The position numbers and the translations under genes are program-made. A stretch of DNA of 64,000 nucleotides from Dawidia cretensis (GTDB taxonomy: Bacteria > Bacteroidota > Bacteroidia > Cytophagales > Cyclobacteriaceae). The notes under the pieces were generated by a model. The model had not been told where the DNA came from and did no database searches. It saw nothing but the letters and a program-made list of their open reading frames with translations. Of this stretch, positions 7,806 through 16,192 are shown piece by piece. Location of the stretch: contig NZ_JAHESE010000009.1 in assembly GCF_018598175.1 (NCBI RefSeq), positions 62,001-126,000 of the forward strand, in the 5' to 3' direction. Position 1 is the stretch's first letter, and every line of letters begins with the position of its first letter.

Positions 7806-8854
7806 CACGACGTCGTTTTCGAACTGTACAATTTATCCCTCAACCAAAAGGCCAGGTTCACCAGCAAGATCAACGCCGGCACCTCGATCAGCGGCCCAAT
7901 AACCCCCGCAAACGCCTGCCCCGAGTTGATACCATATACACCCACCGCCACCGCTATCGCCAGTTCAAAATTATTACCCGTCGCCGTAAAAGACACGGAA
8001 GCATTTTCCGCATAGCTCGCACCCAGCCGCTTTGACAACAAAAAGCTCAGCACAAACATCACGATGAAGTAAATCACCAGCGGCACGGCTATTCGCAGCA
8101 CATCGAGCGGTATATCCACGATCATCTTCCCCTTGAAGCTGAACATCACCACAATCGTAAACAGCAACGCGATCAGCGTCAGCGGACTGATCTTCGGTAT
8201 CACATGCTGCACATACCATGCTTCGCCCTTTGCTTTAATAAAGATATAACGTGTTAGAAAGCCAGCAATAAACGGCACGCCCAGGTACAGGAAAACGCTC
8301 TCGGCCACATCGCTCATGCTCACGTCTACCACGGAGCCCGCTATGCCAAATCGTGGAGGCAGCACAGTAATAAACAGCCATGCAAACACGCTGTAAAAAA
8401 TCACCTGAAAGATACTATTCAATGCCACCAGCCCAGCCGCATATTCTTTATCACCCTTCGCCAGGTCATTCCATACCAGCACCATCGCAATGCAGCGCGC
8501 CAGCCCGATCAGAATCAATCCCACCATATACTCCGGCTTGTCACGCAAAAACACCATCGACAGCACAAACATCAGCACCGGACCTATCACCCAATTCAGT
8601 ACCAGTGAAAGGCTGACTACCCTCACATTCCTGAAGACCTTACCCAGGTGTTCATACCGCACCTTCGCCAGCGGCGGATACATCATCACAATAAGCCCCG
8701 CCGCTATCAGCACATTCGTCGTCCCCATTTGAAAGGCACCCATCAGTTGCTCCACCGGCAGAAAATTTCCCAGCGCCACGCCGATCGCCATCGCCAGGAA
8801 TATCCACAGCGTCAGGTATCGATCCAGAAACCCAAGTTGTTTTTTATTGCTCAT
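7805..8854 (-). CDS. acr3: ACR3-family arsenite efflux transporter
   Basis: A 349-residue polytopic protein with about ten hydrophobic segments. It contains the ACR3 landmarks '[24 protein letters not shown]', with the conserved membrane Cys near residue 140, and '[16 protein letters not shown]' late in the protein. It expels arsenite across the inner membrane after arsenate reduction by the upstream ArsC. Its ATG overlaps the arsC stop by 4 bp (ATGA), and its own stop overlaps the acetyltransferase start. Confidence 0.95.
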   Translation of the reverse strand: MSNKKQLGFLDRYLTLWIFLAMAIGVALGNFLPVEQLMGAFQMGTTNVLIAAGLIVMMYPPLAKVRYEHLGKVFRNVRVVSLSLVLNWVIGPVLMFVLSMVFLRDKPEYMVGLILIGLARCIAMVLVWNDLAKGDKEYAAGLVALNSIFQVIFYSVFAWLFITVLPPRFGIAGSVVDVSMSDVAESVFLYLGVPFIAGFLTRYIFIKAKGEAWYVQHVIPKISPLTLIALLFTIVVMFSFKGKMIVDIPLDVLRIAVPLVIYFIVMFVLSFLLSKRLGASYAENASVSFTATGNNFELAIAVAVGVYGINSGQAFAGVIGPLIEVPALILLVNLAFWLRDKLYSSKTTS

Positions 8855-9477
8855 GCCTTTTTTACTTGTGAAAACGCAAATAAGATTTCCCGTCCAATCT
8901 CCCGCACGCGCTCCGCGTACTTAGCCGTTTCAAGTTCCGTCCCATCAAAGGCCTTCGGATCGTCATACCGCAGCGCTATACGCGCCGACGAGCCCAGCAC
9001 CAGCGGGCAGTTCTCGTCAGCATGGGAGCAAGTCATCACCGCCGCAAAGTCCTCGTTGTGGTTAAACGGGTCGTCATACGTTTTCGAGAAGGCAATAACG
9101 GGCGGTGCCTCATCTGCAAACCTCACCTCGTATATTGGATTTTGCCCATCCTTCTGCATCACAATCCTAAAGCCAGCATCCTCCATCGCCTTTACCGCGC
9201 GCGGGTTAAAAGCCGTTGCCTCGGTGCCACCCGAATAGCAAGACACGTTCTGTATACCGTAATAGTATGCAGCCGCCTGAGCCCACAGTTGTGACAGATG
9301 GCTCCTTCGGGAGTTGTGCGTACAGATAAAATTCAGGTATGTAGGCAACTTTGCATTCACGCTGTCCTGCACAAAGCGCGTCAGCTCACCAATCACTGGC
9401 TTGCGCACGGCAGGTATCTCACCAAATTCCGCAGTAAGCTGCGATACAGTCTTCGATAGATCGGTATTGAGGCTCAT
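8851..9477 (-). CDS. arsC: Arsenate reductase, low-molecular-weight phosphatase type
   Basis: A 208-residue LMW-PTP-like protein with an N-terminal extension of about 45 residues. The P-loop C-x5-R is at Cys52-Arg58 ('CTHNSRR'). A Cys-x6-Cys pair in 'CSHADENC' corresponds to the resolving cysteines of thioredoxin-coupled ArsC. It should reduce arsenate to arsenite using thioredoxin; a thioredoxin gene is present elsewhere in the window at 43.2 kb. Second gene of the ars operon, 45 bp after arsR. Confidence 0.92.
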   Translation of the reverse strand: MSLNTDLSKTVSQLTAEFGEIPAVRKPVIGELTRFVQDSVNAKLPTYLNFICTHNSRRSHLSQLWAQAAAYYYGIQNVSCYSGGTEATAFNPRAVKAMEDAGFRIVMQKDGQNPIYEVRFADEAPPVIAFSKTYDDPFNHNEDFAAVMTCSHADENCPLVLGSSARIALRYDDPKAFDGTELETAKYAERVREIGREILFAFSQVKKA

Positions 9478-9487
9478 ATTGTATTAT

Positions 9488-9503
9488 TGTAATATTACGT
9501 TAC
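9488..9503. promoter_or_regulatory. Candidate ArsR operator in front of arsC
   Basis: Contains the perfect 10-bp palindrome GTAATATTAC (9489-9498) inside a stretch whose 12-bp core AATATTACGTTA recurs exactly in front of arsR at 9866-9877. It lies 12 bp before the arsC ATG. Confidence 0.5.
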
Positions 9504-9522
9504 GCCTGGTCAAAAAAATGAC

Positions 9523-9852
9523 TCAGCAGCAGTCGTTCTTTTTTACATACTTGGAAAACATATTCATAAACATATCTCTCGCCTCCTCCCATACTTTTTC
9601 ATCAATACAGTAGTTCACCTTCGGTCCCTCGATCTCGCCTTTGATGATTCCGATCTGCTTCAACTCTTTTAGGTGCTGTGTAATCGTCGATTGCGACAGC
9701 GGCAGTACGTCCACAAGATCGTTACAGATACAAGTTTCGTTCGCCAGTATATATTCGAGGATCGCCACCCGTGCCGGGTGATCGAAAGCCTTCGCCAGCG
9801 TCGCTACCCTGTTCTGGCGTTTCTTAAATAAGTCAGACTTGGTTATTCCCAT
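9523..9852 (-). CDS. arsR: ArsR-family metalloregulator with extra C-terminal Cys pair
   Basis: A 109-residue winged-helix repressor. 'ETCICNDL' (Cys41, Cys43) matches the ELCVCDL metal site of ArsR repressors, and the recognition helix is 'LSQSTITQHLKELKQIGIIKGE'. There is a further Cys82, and the protein ends in Cys108-Cys109. The ATG at 9850-9852 gives the normal length of the family. It heads the ars operon, and a repeated palindromic AATATTACGTTA element lies in front of both arsR and arsC. As(III) should release it from DNA. Confidence 0.93.
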   Translation of the reverse strand: MGITKSDLFKKRQNRVATLAKAFDHPARVAILEYILANETCICNDLVDVLPLSQSTITQHLKELKQIGIIKGEIEGPKVNYCIDEKVWEEARDMFMNMFSKYVKKNDCC

Positions 9853-9861
9853 ATCGTTACA

Positions 9862-9877
9862 ACGCAATATTACGTTA
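9862..9877. promoter_or_regulatory. Candidate ArsR operator in front of arsR
   Basis: Near-palindrome CGCAATATTACG (9863-9874) ending in the AATATTACGTTA core shared with the arsC upstream site. It is about 10 bp before the arsR ATG, suited to autorepression. Confidence 0.5.
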
Positions 9878-9935
9878 TATATTCTAAATTGACAAACTGC
9901 CGCCTTGGAGTCGCAATTCGCGGTCAGTTTGTATT

Positions 9936-9968
9936 TTAACACAGGCCAACGTGACTGGCCTGTGTTAA
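9936..9968 (-). terminator. Hairpin after the TonB receptor gene
   Basis: TTAACACAGGCCA and TGGCCTGTGTTAA form a perfect 13-bp stem with a 7-nt loop, 24 bp after the receptor stop. The T-tract is poor, but the stem is strong and the place is right. Confidence 0.55.
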
Positions 9969-9991
9969 GTATTTATTTCGTGTATCAACTG

Positions 9992-11932
9992 TCAGAACTT
10001 CACTATTGCAGACACATATATGGCTCTGCCGGATTTACCAGGCATAGAATACACCATCCTCGACGCAACGTCGGGAATGTTAATCTTTTCATCCAGTAAG
10101 TTCGTACCGTAGACGCTAAGAATTATTTCTTCCTGCATATTCAATGTGAAGATCTTGGGAATGCTCAGATTTATGTTTGCCGATAAGGTATTGTAACTTT
10201 TGGTTTCGCCGTTATGCCCCGGCAGTGCCTCCTGGCCGGTAAACGAATGAAACTTCGACACATACATGTTATACAGCCCCAGTGAAAGGCCCTGGCGAGC
10301 TTGAAACCCGACGCCAAGCTTGGCAACATGGTTCGGCATTAACGAAGCATGTTCGGTAATCGTACCATCGTCAGCGACCAGTTTATTGGTCTGGTAAGCA
10401 TACGAGCCGTTTACATACACACGGGCGCTGGGAACATATTTACCTTCCAGCTCGAAGCCATGGGCTTCGTTGCGGCCCGCGTTGACAAATTTGCCATGTA
10501 GGCGAGTAATGTTATCCTCCTTACGGTTGTCAAAATAGGTCGCCGCCAACTCCAGTTTTGTTATTGAATAGAAAACCTGCACATCAAGGTTTTTCAAAAT
10601 TTCTGGAGTCAGGTTCGGGTTGCCCACGATCACGTCTGATTTGATGTCGGTTTCAATGGCGTATGCCGCACGGAATGCCTGCCCATACAGAATTTTGGTG
10701 CCCAGGCTTTTCGTAAAGTTATAGATGGCGCCCACGCGAGGGACCACATTTACATCGACTCCTTGAATTTTATTTACTTGCAATCCACCGATCAATTTTA
10801 AAGGTGCAACAGGACGATAATCTGCCTGCACATACCCGTTGTACCACCCTTTGTTGTATTTCGGCACAGATCCTACAAGCTCACCGGTTTGCTTATAACC
10901 CGATGCCCCAAACACTATATTCCATTTGTCTGTCGGACGAATAAAGTTGGACACTTCCAGGATGATATCATCACTGTTACCGCTAGCCACCGCAGGCCCC
11001 GTTAACTTCAGGTTAAAACTATTCAGCGTGGCATTCACCTTTGTCGTCACCTTTTCGGAAATTTTCAATTCATACCCGATATCGGTCGAAACCCTGCGCG
11101 AAAAAGTTGTTTTGCCTGGCAAATTAAACCAAACCGGACTGCCAAACCCAAAAATTGTTTGTGTGCTCTCGGTAATCAGGCTGTTGATCGTTAACCCCTT
11201 GTAGCCCACCCGAAAAGCCAGGCCATTGTTGTTCTCCTCATAGTTGGCAGTATCCTTTGCCCCCATAGCATCGGTAGCCGTGAAGCTCCATCCCTTTTCT
11301 TCAAATTTTTTGTAACCGATCATGACATTGATGTCACCTCTATCAATATTCACAGAGCCGTCGACACCGGCGCCACCAAACGAGCCTAAATAAGTGCTCA
11401 CCTTATTTTGGTCACCACCTTTTTTCAGGATGATATTCACAACACCCGAAAATGCATTGGATCCATACAGCACAGACCCCGGTCCACGAATAACCTCTAT
11501 TCTTTCAATGGCTGTCACCGGTATACCCAGCAGCACCGCGTAGTCTAACCCACCATAGATACTCTCGCGGTTTGGGCGACCGTTGATTAGAAGCAAAGTA
11601 TGATTGTTACTTTCTCCGGAAAGATCTCCGCGAAACGAAACGATGTTTTGGGGATTCGAGTTCGTACTCACGTTTATCACACCTGTCACCCGTTCCAGGA
11701 TCTCAGCCAGGCTTAACCCCCCGAACTGCTCAATTTCGCGCGCCGAAATGGTCGAGATAATGCCAGGTGCATCCGAAGCTCTCTCGGCAACCTTAGACGC
11801 CGTCACAATGTTCATGTTCATAAGCTCTTCGAGCGACAGCGAATAAAGTGTATCAATAGACATTTCTTCCTGCGCAAATCCCACCAGATAACACTGCAGC
11901 ATCAAACAGCTTGCGAGCAAAATTCTTTTCAT
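9992..11932 (-). CDS. TonB-dependent outer-membrane receptor
   Basis: A 646-residue receptor with a signal peptide ending 'GFAQ'. The plug domain (about 45-160) holds 'SAPGIISTISAREIEQFGG'-like and 'IERIEVIRGPGSVLYGSNAFSGVVNIILKKG' segments; the rest is beta-barrel ending in aromatic-rich strands ('IYVSAIVKF'). It resembles siderophore/cobalamin-type receptors rather than SusC, since it lacks the carboxypeptidase-like N-terminal domain. No cobalamin riboswitch or partner lipoprotein is nearby, so the ligand is unknown. The ATG at 11930-11932 is used; the longer frame starts at TTG. Confidence 0.9.
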   Translation of the reverse strand: MKRILLASCLMLQCYLVGFAQEEMSIDTLYSLSLEELMNMNIVTASKVAERASDAPGIISTISAREIEQFGGLSLAEILERVTGVINVSTNSNPQNIVSFRGDLSGESNNHTLLLINGRPNRESIYGGLDYAVLLGIPVTAIERIEVIRGPGSVLYGSNAFSGVVNIILKKGGDQNKVSTYLGSFGGAGVDGSVNIDRGDINVMIGYKKFEEKGWSFTATDAMGAKDTANYEENNNGLAFRVGYKGLTINSLITESTQTIFGFGSPVWFNLPGKTTFSRRVSTDIGYELKISEKVTTKVNATLNSFNLKLTGPAVASGNSDDIILEVSNFIRPTDKWNIVFGASGYKQTGELVGSVPKYNKGWYNGYVQADYRPVAPLKLIGGLQVNKIQGVDVNVVPRVGAIYNFTKSLGTKILYGQAFRAAYAIETDIKSDVIVGNPNLTPEILKNLDVQVFYSITKLELAATYFDNRKEDNITRLHGKFVNAGRNEAHGFELEGKYVPSARVYVNGSYAYQTNKLVADDGTITEHASLMPNHVAKLGVGFQARQGLSLGLYNMYVSKFHSFTGQEALPGHNGETKSYNTLSANINLSIPKIFTLNMQEEIILSVYGTNLLDEKINIPDVASRMVYSMPGKSGRAIYVSAIVKF

Positions 11933-11948
11933 ATTCAGCAATTACATT

Positions 11949-11968
11949 TTTTGGATACCCATCCAAAA
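11949..11968. promoter_or_regulatory. Palindrome directly upstream of the TonB receptor
   Basis: TTTTGGAT-ACCC-ATCCAAAA is a perfect 8-bp inverted repeat 17 bp before the receptor ATG. It may be an operator or a 5' leader hairpin. Confidence 0.4.
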
Positions 11969-12164
11969 TCTGGTCCGCCAAATAATTATTGCGTTATCAA
12001 CCATTTAAAGCAACAAAGGCATTCGCTGTATATCCAATTTGGGAGACCAATTTCCAAACTTTAGAACACCATAAAGCTGATAATCGAAGCTTGAAGGTGG
12101 AATAGCCGTCATCAGGACACCACGCCTGCAGCATGCCATGACAATCAAAGCCCATTTCATCCCA

Positions 12165-12680
12165 TCAAATATTCTCTGTCCACCAAAGGTATGCGTCATA
12201 GTCCGTTACGGCTATTTCACGTGTTATTCCCAGCGCACGACACATGGTAACGACCTGTCCCCGGTGGTATGAACTGTGATTGACTACATGCAGGATATAT
12301 TCGTATCGACTTTGCGCGCTGTCAGATGCCTGAATACTTTCAATCAATTGTTGTTCATTGAGTGCGGAGAGGCTATTCACTAACTGCTGTGAGCTTATAA
12401 CGAGATCGGCCATAACCGCATCGACTACATTCTATTTTACCGGTGCGTTAAACTCATTTATCTCGCCTCTGGCAATTAGCGCATGCCAGTATATCTGCGC
12501 CATCAGAATATGTTGGAGTGTCAGATCAATTGTCCCAAAGCTTGATCCCCTTTTTTCATAAAGTATGTGTCGGTCGATGGTCATCAACCAGGAGGTAAGG
12601 CGTTTGTTAGCCCAAAGGTCATAACGAAGAGACGGGTCGTGAGGCGTTGAAGATGCATGACTGGCCGTGTTTATGGACAT
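12165..12680 (-). pseudogene. DinB-family protein interrupted by an in-frame TAG
   Basis: The two halves are in the same frame (172 codons including stops) with a single amber codon at 12434-12432, between ...N-A-P-V-K and N-V-V-D-A-V. The first half has the DinB opening 'YDLWANKRLTSWL' and 'LQHILMAQIYWHAL'; the second has 'ELVN/HVVNHSSYHRGQV', so the three metal-binding His positions survive. Apart from the stop the gene looks intact and of normal length (about 170). It is either a recent nonsense mutation or a sequencing error. The second half has its own ATG at 12413. Confidence 0.75.
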
Positions 12681-13021
12681 ATTTTTATCAAGAATTTGGC
12701 TGGCAATTATCAGAGTTGCCCAATAAGCCTTCTTTGGTTAAATTTCGAGTCCACAATACATGCGTAACTATGTTCGAAGGGTCGGATTTCCCCAAGTCGC
12801 TTGATGAAGAGACATTTAACCTCTGGCTGGAAAATGGCCGGCAAAGCAAAATAGGCTACAGCCATTTGCTTATCGTTTGGGATGAATACGATTCAACCTA
12901 CCACCCTCTATACGTTGAGAGTCGTGAAGAAATCGAAGGTTACCAAAAAAATAACCAATCAACGGGCCGCGAATCACTGGTTGCCGTATACGACCTGTAT
13001 TCTGAATCAAGAATTGCTTAA
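12653..13021 (+). CDS. Hypothetical protein, not recognised
   Basis: A 122-residue frame rich in charged and aromatic residues, for example 'FEGSDFPKSLDEETFNLWLENGRQSKIGYSHLLIVWDEYD', which looks like real soluble protein. No known domain is recognised. Its start is uncertain. The ATG at 12653 overlaps the divergent DinB gene by 28 bp, and a later ATG at 12770 would remove the less protein-like N-terminus and the overlap. Confidence 0.5.
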   Translation: MHDWPCLWTYFYQEFGWQLSELPNKPSLVKFRVHNTCVTMFEGSDFPKSLDEETFNLWLENGRQSKIGYSHLLIVWDEYDSTYHPLYVESREEIEGYQKNNQSTGRESLVAVYDLYSESRIA

Positions 13022-13026
13022 AAACG

Positions 13027-13161
13027 CTACTGCTTCTGCTTTTTCCCAAAAGGTCTGTCAACGCAATCGTATTTGTCAGCGCGGGATTCTTCGTAACGCT
13101 CGGGTGGATTCAATCCAAACGCCTCGAAGGTTTCAATTTCAAAGTAAGTGTTTATCGGATC
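13027..13161 (-). pseudogene. Possible 3' remnant of a lost gene
   Basis: This minus-strand frame encodes about 44 residues of protein-like composition ('YFEIETFEAFGLNPPERYEES') and ends in a normal stop. It has no start codon, since a TGA precedes it. The neighbouring frame just upstream reads 'SEFDLRSDKHLL', suggesting a frameshift. The family is not recognised. Confidence 0.3.
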
Positions 13162-13227
13162 TCAAGTCGAATTCACTGGCATAATATACGCTCTTGCTAA
13201 ACCGAAATTAGCCACGCGATGTACGAT

Positions 13228-14142
13228 TTAACGCAATGTAGACTCCAGGAAGGCGAGTAACGCTTGTCGGGTAGGCTCCGTGTCAAACATCGGCCCGTAG
13301 TGTGGCGCATCCTTTATTACCGTCAGTGAATTGCGCACTTTCGCCAGATCCAACCACGCTTTTAAGAGATACGATTGAGCCGTAGGCACATCCGGATCTT
13401 TCTCACCATGGACAATAAAGAATGGCGGGTCGGCCTTGTCGACATACGTGGCAGGGCTCGCCTGCTTCGCCAGGTCCGGTCGCGCCAGCGGCGAAGCGCC
13501 CAGCAGAATCGAGATCGGATCACTGGCTTGCGTCGGCAGCAAGTCGCCATAGAACATCAAAAATTCAGAAGGGCCGTAAAAGTCTACAACACTGCGAAGA
13601 GTAAAGGAAGGTTTTCGCCCGCCGGAATAAAATGCCGTAACGTTGTTGTTGTGTGACAATCCCAACAGCGACGCCAAGTGCCCACCCGCCGAAAAGCCCA
13701 TCAGGGCAAAGTGACGTTGGTCAAGCTTGTATTTCGTGGCATTGTCGTGCAGGAACTGCACCGCCTGAATACAATCCTGGATCTGCGCGGGAAAAATCGC
13801 CGTAGTACTATGCCGGTAGTCGATCGACGCCAGGCCATAGCCCTTCTCCAGGATCGCCCGGATCGTCCCCTTCATATACCCCATATCGGCATACTTGTCG
13901 TTGTGCATCCACCCGCCGCCGTGCACCCAGATCACCAGCGGCACGTTACCTTTGGCTCCGGGCGGAAGGTATATATCCAGCAAGTGTTTCCGTAGCGTAT
14001 CACCCGCATAGGCGATATTGGCATGAAATACTGTTCCTGTGGGAAAAGCATCTTTTATAGCGTCGGGAGGTGTAGGAAGCTGTTGGGCAACCGTTGCTGT
14101 TACCAGCAACAGGCTCAGCCATGTCAGGTGTAGTGTCTTCAT
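13228..14142 (-). CDS. Exported alpha/beta-hydrolase (carboxylesterase, HSL/BD-FAE type)
   Basis: A 304-residue protein with a signal peptide ending 'TVAQ'. The oxyanion-hole motif is 'HGGGW' near residue 75; the nucleophile elbow is 'GFSAGG' near 150; the acid is in 'GEKDPDVP' and the His in 'APHYG' near the end. This is the pattern of esterases that act on acetylated carbohydrates or small esters. It is a stand-alone gene with no partner that would name the substrate. Confidence 0.88.
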   Translation of the reverse strand: MKTLHLTWLSLLLVTATVAQQLPTPPDAIKDAFPTGTVFHANIAYAGDTLRKHLLDIYLPPGAKGNVPLVIWVHGGGWMHNDKYADMGYMKGTIRAILEKGYGLASIDYRHSTTAIFPAQIQDCIQAVQFLHDNATKYKLDQRHFALMGFSAGGHLASLLGLSHNNNVTAFYSGGRKPSFTLRSVVDFYGPSEFLMFYGDLLPTQASDPISILLGASPLARPDLAKQASPATYVDKADPPFFIVHGEKDPDVPTAQSYLLKAWLDLAKVRNSLTVIKDAPHYGPMFDTEPTRQALLAFLESTLR

Positions 14143-14235
14143 GGAGTAGTAGATTCATTTTAAGATACTACGAAGACACTTCATAAACAAACAGCGGCAA
14201 GTCCTCAGAAGCGATTTCTCACGGACCAAATGTTT

Positions 14236-14664
14236 CTATTGACGCCAACGGGAGTAAAAGACAAATGTATTACCCTTACTAAATCCCCGTTCTTCCAGAA
14301 TCTTCTGCATGACAGTATTATCGGTCGCCGTCATAACCTCGATCAGCGTAATCCCCAAAGTATCCAGGCCCTTCTCATAATGTTCCAGGAGCGCGGTACC
14401 AACACCTTGCTGCTGCGCCCGCGGGTCAACGATTAACGTTTCAAGATGCGAATACGAATCGTGGTAGTCGGCCATCAACGCTCCTGATAGCCTGCCCTCC
14501 GATTCAAAAACAAAAACCTTCTTTTTCCCATCCTGAATATACTCGGCAACGTCCCGCTCGCCGAAGCCGGTAGCATCTTCACCAAAAATGCGGGTATCGC
14601 TGTTAAATAAGACCGTAAGCGCGGAGATGTCTTTTTGCTCGGCGAGACGAATGATGCGTGTCAT
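14236..14664 (-). CDS. GNAT-family N-acetyltransferase
   Basis: A 142-residue acetyltransferase. The acetyl-CoA loop 'IVDPRAQQQGVGTALLEHYEKG' lies near residues 75-95 and the C-terminal 'ILEERGFSKGNTFVFYSR' closes the fold. The ATG at 14662-14664 gives normal GNAT length; the frame is open much further upstream, but that part overlaps the next gene. It follows the nitrate operon by 50 bp and could be its last cistron. Substrate unknown. Confidence 0.85.
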   Translation of the reverse strand: MTRIIRLAEQKDISALTVLFNSDTRIFGEDATGFGERDVAEYIQDGKKKVFVFESEGRLSGALMADYHDSYSHLETLIVDPRAQQQGVGTALLEHYEKGLDTLGITLIEVMTATDNTVMQKILEERGFSKGNTFVFYSRWRQ

Positions 14665-14714
14665 GTAAATCCTTTCAAAGTCCAGCGCAAAGATAACGAT
14701 AAAGCAGTACTCCG

Positions 14715-16166
14715 TCAGCGCAGTACCGCCACGAAGTCTTTTTTTGGACTCTCGCACACATGGCAGTGATAAGATGCCGGCAACTTCTCGAACGATATAC
14801 CCGGCGAAATACCCGCAGTGGCATCGCCATATTGTTCGTCGTATACGGTCAAACAGTGCGGACATTGATACACCGTGCTCGTGCGGGCCGGCTGCGTCTC
14901 GGGCACAAAAGCTTGTTGTTGTTCCTTTTCCGGATTTAACTGCCGGAAATACACCTTACTAAGCTCGATGAGCAGCGCGGGAATCAGCTCCCGCCGCACA
15001 TGTTGCGCATAGGGATGATACACGCCATGATTCGGGCTAAAGTTGTGCGCATATAAAATAGTATAAAATTCACCCGGCAAGGCACCGGCGGGTTTTTCAC
15101 GCTCGATCACCACGGACGTAAAATAAACCATGTCGCGATGAGTCTTGATCGTAAAGGTCAGGCCGTGCGTGCTGATATCCTGTTGGTCGAGCTCGCGCAC
15201 CAGAAACCGCTTCAGATCGAGCGCCTCCAGGTCTGTTACCGGCAGGTGCCAGTTTAGCTCCAGCGAAGAATGGCGTTCGTTAATACCATATTTACCCATG
15301 AGCTTTTCCCACCGCAGCCGGTCGCTGGCCTTGATGCCTTTTAACACAAAAGCCTTCCAGGGAATGATGTTGACCTTGCCAATATTGATCTCCTGGCACA
15401 GGCGGCACGCCGCGCTCATAAAGTCGATGTCATACTGGTTGTTACGCCAATACAATCCCAGCCAATACTGATTATTCAGCATGGCATTAAGGCCTTCGTA
15501 ATACGGAAAGGGGATCTCTGAAAGCTTGAGTTTTTCAGTAAGCGGCTTATAGTTGATGCGAACCTTCTCATTGTTCAGCACCAGGTTCAGCTCCTCCGTG
15601 GTAAACGGATGATACCCCAAAATGAGCTTCTCCAGCTCGCGGGCGATACGCGGTATATCCTGTCCAAAGATCAGGCGGGGCCAGCACTCCAGGGCATTGG
15701 CTTTCCGGGGATCACGTATATATAGATACCAGTAGTGCTCTTCGCGAGAGGCAATAAAATTAAGCTCCCCCGTAAACAGCGGCACCAGGCTTTGCAACGG
15801 ATCCACAATATTAATCTTCAGCCGCGGTCTGTAGTCAAAACTGTCGATCAATACGTTATAGGTATCCTCCTTCAGCCACCGGGTGGAATCAACAACATTG
15901 ACTGCTACGTACGAGCTGACAATATTTTGATAGGTCGACTGATCACTTCCCAGCTCATAATCGATCTGGATAGCCTGGAAGCTTTCCGCCAGCGCACTCT
16001 CGTCCGCACCATTGGCCGGAAACATAATATCCTGACGCGAGCCAAACGACACGTATTTATTACCAAGCGAGCGCGACAGCTCCATGATCTTCAGCAAGTC
16101 TATTGGCGAGAGGAAGCCTCCCTTGACAAAAGCGCGTATGAGGTTATGTTTGGCGTGTATCTCCAT
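14715..16166 (-). CDS. Nitrite/sulfite-reductase-like protein fused to rubredoxin
   Basis: A 483-residue protein. Residues 1-390 resemble the ferredoxin-like half-domains of siroheme nitrite/sulfite reductases ('GGFLSPIDLLKIMELSRSLG', 'SFGSRQDIMFP'), but the C-x5-C ... C-x3-C cluster/siroheme motif is absent; only a short 'CRLC' is seen. The C-terminus (433-483) is a rubredoxin with Cys435, 438, 468 and 471. This predicts an electron-transfer partner, not a nitrite reductase. It lies 26 bp after the nitrate reductase gene, so it may pass electrons to or from that enzyme (inference). Confidence 0.8.
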   Translation of the reverse strand: MEIHAKHNLIRAFVKGGFLSPIDLLKIMELSRSLGNKYVSFGSRQDIMFPANGADESALAESFQAIQIDYELGSDQSTYQNIVSSYVAVNVVDSTRWLKEDTYNVLIDSFDYRPRLKINIVDPLQSLVPLFTGELNFIASREEHYWYLYIRDPRKANALECWPRLIFGQDIPRIARELEKLILGYHPFTTEELNLVLNNEKVRINYKPLTEKLKLSEIPFPYYEGLNAMLNNQYWLGLYWRNNQYDIDFMSAACRLCQEINIGKVNIIPWKAFVLKGIKASDRLRWEKLMGKYGINERHSSLELNWHLPVTDLEALDLKRFLVRELDQQDISTHGLTFTIKTHRDMVYFTSVVIEREKPAGALPGEFYTILYAHNFSPNHGVYHPYAQHVRRELIPALLIELSKVYFRQLNPEKEQQQAFVPETQPARTSTVYQCPHCLTVYDEQYGDATAGISPGISFEKLPASYHCHVCESPKKDFVAVLR

Positions 16167-16192
16167 GAAAATTCGCGGGCGGCAATATAGTG

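Noticed and set aside
11933-12164. Cobalamin riboswitch upstream of the TonB receptor
   Set aside because: I looked for a B12-box-like element and long pseudoknot architecture and saw none.
12005-12199. 64-codon minus-strand frame between the TonB receptor and DinB
   Set aside because: Composition is not protein-like and it overlaps the 3' end of the DinB gene; treated as non-coding.
14715-16166. Calling the rubredoxin fusion a functional nitrite or sulfite reductase
   Set aside because: The siroheme/[4Fe-4S] Cys motif is absent and NirB in the same locus supplies that activity.
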